A stretch of DNA of 64,000 nt from Virgibacillus proomii (GTDB lineage: Bacteria; Bacillota; Bacilli; Bacillales; Amphibacillaceae), in contig NZ_FUFN01000008.1 of the NCBI RefSeq assembly GCF_900162615.1, positions 1 through 64,000 on the forward strand. The letters are read 5' to 3'. The translations under genes were made by a program, and so were the position numbers. This document shows, piece by piece, positions 62,579 to 64,000 of the stretch. Positions within the stretch are counted from its first letter, which is position 1. Every line of letters begins with the position of its first letter. The notes under the pieces were generated by a model that had not been told where the DNA came from, did no database searches, and saw only the letters and a program-made list of their open reading frames with translations.

Positions 62579-63055
62579 ATGGAATTATTTTTAAATTTTC
62601 CACTGTGGGCAGCCCTTACCGCAATCGTTTTTGCACAAGGTGTCAAAGTTCCTATTGCACTTGTTTTTACAAAAGAATTCAGACCGGATTTAGTATTTAG
62701 TACTGGCGGAATGCCAAGCAGTCATTCTGCAGCTGTAGCTGCCTTAACAACGGCTGTAGGAATAGTAGAAGGTGTGGCATCTACCGTATTCGCGGTTTCC
62801 TGTATCTTTAGTGTTATCATTATGTTTGATGCTACCGGAGTAAGAAGACAAGCTGGTGAACAAGCAATCGTTTTAAACAAACTTATTCGGGATTTTCAAT
62901 TATTTGTGGATGAAGCAAAAAATTGGCCACACAAAGAGGACTACGAAAAAAGACAAGAACTAAAAGAATTGCTTGGACATCAACCAATAGAAGTTTTCTT
63001 CGGAGGGCTTACAGGAATCGCGGTTGCCCTAATATTGCATACAGTTCTCTATTAA
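62579..63055 (+). CDS. yuiD: divergent PAP2-family membrane protein YuiD (DUF212)
   Basis: 158 aa with GAAAGGATG upstream. About four membrane spans. The phosphatase-like motif GGMPSSHSAAVAAL and FDATGVRRQAGEQA are diagnostic of DUF212 (divergent PAP2), which may act on lipid phosphates; no enzymatic proof is known to me. The C-terminal LLGHQPIEVFFGGLTGI is also family-typical. It lies 138 bp behind bioY; both belong to the yui region of B. subtilis. Confidence 0.93.
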   Translation: MELFLNFPLWAALTAIVFAQGVKVPIALVFTKEFRPDLVFSTGGMPSSHSAAVAALTTAVGIVEGVASTVFAVSCIFSVIIMFDATGVRRQAGEQAIVLNKLIRDFQLFVDEAKNWPHKEDYEKRQELKELLGHQPIEVFFGGLTGIAVALILHTVLY

Positions 63056-63187
63056 AGCTAAATAGAACAGCAGTTGTTAAAAGGATTTCTACCTCTTGAG
63101 TACTGGTTATGAAATATGTTTTTGCTAGTGCGAACTTAAAGTAAAATTGTATGTGAAGAATAACTTATAAATAAGCGATCATCTTAT

Positions 63188-63222
63188 TGGGAGTTCTAGA
63201 ATTAATTGAACCCCTATTTTTA
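63188..63222 (+). terminator. possible yuiD terminator
   Basis: An imperfect stem, GGGAGTTC with GAACCCC, followed by TATTTTTATT, about 135 bp after the yuiD stop. Confidence 0.45.
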
Positions 63223-63234
63223 TTGCTAACTACA

Positions 63235-63327
63235 TTAGAAAAACTTGGCTTATCGCCAGTCTTTATGGCCAAAGCTATAGTTTTTCTTATACTATAGCCC
63301 CCTAAAAATTTAAAACTTTCTTATAGT
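63235..63327 (+). repeat. dispersed repeat R2 before the NIF3-like gene
   Basis: TTAGAAAAACTTGGC, hairpin, GCTATAGTTTTTCTTATAC, then TATAGCCCCCTAAAAATT and CTTTCTTATAG. The GATAAA is changed to TATAGC here and no insertion is present. Confidence 0.7.
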
Positions 63328-63393
63328 ATAAAAAATATTGCATTTTTTATACTGATTGTCATCTTTTATAATAAAAGATATGGAGAGAATGAA

Positions 63394-63872
63394 ATGAATA
63401 TAGAGTACGTAAAAGTTGAAGTGTTACTACCGGAAGCTTACATTGAAACGATAAGAAATAAAGTGAAACTTCATTCAGTAGGAGTTTTCTTCCATCTCCT
63501 ACTGAATGTTAGCTTGAACGAATCGGGCATTTAGGTGCCGTTTTCTCCCACTTAGACCCTTTTGTATCAACTCAAGGCTTTTGAAGTGGGAGTCTTACGG
63601 CACCTTAGATGCGGGATAAATTAAATGAATTAGGAGTTTTGACCATCGGTAACTATGACCACGTTATTTCCTATTCTCATGTTAACGGATATTGGCGTCC
63701 CTTGGAGACAGCCCAACCAGTTCATGGAACGAAGCATAAAATTAACTTTGGTGTGGAGTGTAAAATGGAATTCAAATGCCTATATAAATATATTACAAAA
63801 GTAAATGAGATCATTAAGGAATACCATCCATATGAAGAACCGGTAATTTATATCTATCCTTTATTAACATAA
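63394..63872 (+). pseudogene. NIF3/CutA-like protein gene interrupted by a PATE-like element
   Basis: GGAGAG precedes ATG 63394. The first part reads MNIEYVKVEVLLPEAYIET ending IRNK at 63462. After the 158-bp element, the frame resumes LNELGVLTIGNYDHVIS ... GYWRPLETAQPVHG ... EYHPYEEPVIYIYPLLT to 63872. Removing the element exactly restores a 106-aa protein resembling stand-alone NIF3/YqfO C-terminal (CutA-like) proteins, which are trimeric and of unknown function. With the insertion, translation from the normal start stops inside the element. An ATG in the element end (63609) could restart a truncated form. Confidence 0.85.
63463..63620 (+). mobile_element. PATE-like element copy I, 158 bp, inside the NIF3-like gene
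   Basis: Starts GTGAAAC after AAATAAA and ends GCGGGATAAA. Short form with the 12-bp left stem ATTCAGTAGGAG/CTCCTACTGAAT and right stem AGGTGCCG/CGGCACCT with CTCCCACTT/AAGTGGGAG inside. The interrupted reading frame fixes its ends. After 63872 the last 128 bp show no feature. Confidence 0.88.
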
Positions 63873-64000
63873 GAAGTGCTATCTTAATATTCTATAATTA
63901 TGCCAAGACAACCTGAAATCCCTTCTTTTCAGCTATCAATTATGTATGCAAAAATTTCATGTCTTCTGACGATAAAAAAGCCTCACCAATTTTAAAAAAC

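Noticed and set aside
63463..63620. Treating the element as a DDE-type MITE with a 5-bp target duplication
   Set aside because: The flanking 5 bp are ATAAA in every bounded copy and the ends are not inverted repeats, so target specificity fits better than random-site duplication. Not fully excluded.

Overview
The window looks like a chromosomal segment of a low-GC, endospore-forming member of the Bacillaceae, probably Oceanobacillus/Virgibacillus-like. That rests on gene content and on blocks of order recalled from Bacillus subtilis (leuS/ytqB, ytpB-ytoA-asnB-metK-pckA-ytlACD, ytkD, the men cluster, yugO-yugN-yugI-pgi, patB-kapB, bioY-yuiD). No database search was possible. There is no prophage, CRISPR array, tRNA gene or transposase gene in view.

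Layout. 0-0.3 kb: tandem sigma-A promoters and a boxA leader that fire leftwards into an rRNA operon outside the window. 0.5-9.7 kb: a secreted hypothetical, leuS with a T-box, the tRNA methyltransferase mnmM, adhE between two Rex-like boxes, and the sesquarterpene synthase ytpB. 9.7-13.5 kb: a decaying accessory region with two frameshifted genes, an unrecognisable degraded stretch and a pair of Asp-rich small proteins. 13.5-25 kb: ytoA, a C39 peptidase-like protein, asnB, metK with a SAM-I riboswitch, pckA and the ytlACD ABC transporter. 25-32.5 kb: ycsI/ycsG, ytkD, small unknowns, a MATE exporter and a degraded XRE-type cassette. 32.5-43 kb: OsmC, menaquinone synthesis (menE; menF-menD-menH-menB; menA; a MenI-like thioesterase) and a frameshifted yteA. 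43-49 kb: ribU with an FMN riboswitch and a 1.44-kaa bacillopeptidase F-like protease. 49-64 kb: an M42 peptidase, a thioredoxin-like protein, a K+ channel, yugN, yugI, yuzA, pgi, patB, sodC, kapB, ptsH, deoD, bioY, yuiD and a NIF3-like gene broken by a small mobile element.

The most striking feature is a family of about 146-186-bp intergenic elements. At least seven are well bounded: they start GTGAA(A/G)C, end GCGGGATAAA or close to it, and always sit directly 3' of ATAAA. They have no terminal inverted repeats but carry a hairpin near each end, and the stems covary between copies. Two copies sit in tandem sharing one ATAAA. One interrupts an ORF whose frame is restored exactly by removing the element. 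A second dispersed repeat (called R2 here) exists with and without an insertion at the same GATAAA. This is the anatomy expected of non-autonomous IS200/IS605-type elements (PATE-like) mobilised in trans. With other dispersed repeats (called R3, R5 and R6 here) they fill most long intergenic gaps. They separate riboswitches from leuS and metK, a terminator from pgi, and menE from menB.

Functionally the genes are mostly core metabolism: gluconeogenesis and glycolysis (pckA, pgi), fermentation (adhE), methionine/SAM, asparagine, menaquinone, vitamin uptake (ribU, bioY), redox defence (OsmC, SodC, YtkD) and sporulation (kapB, ytpB). Several carry recognisable cis-regulation (T-box, SAM-I, FMN, Rex-, BirA- and CcpN-like sites).
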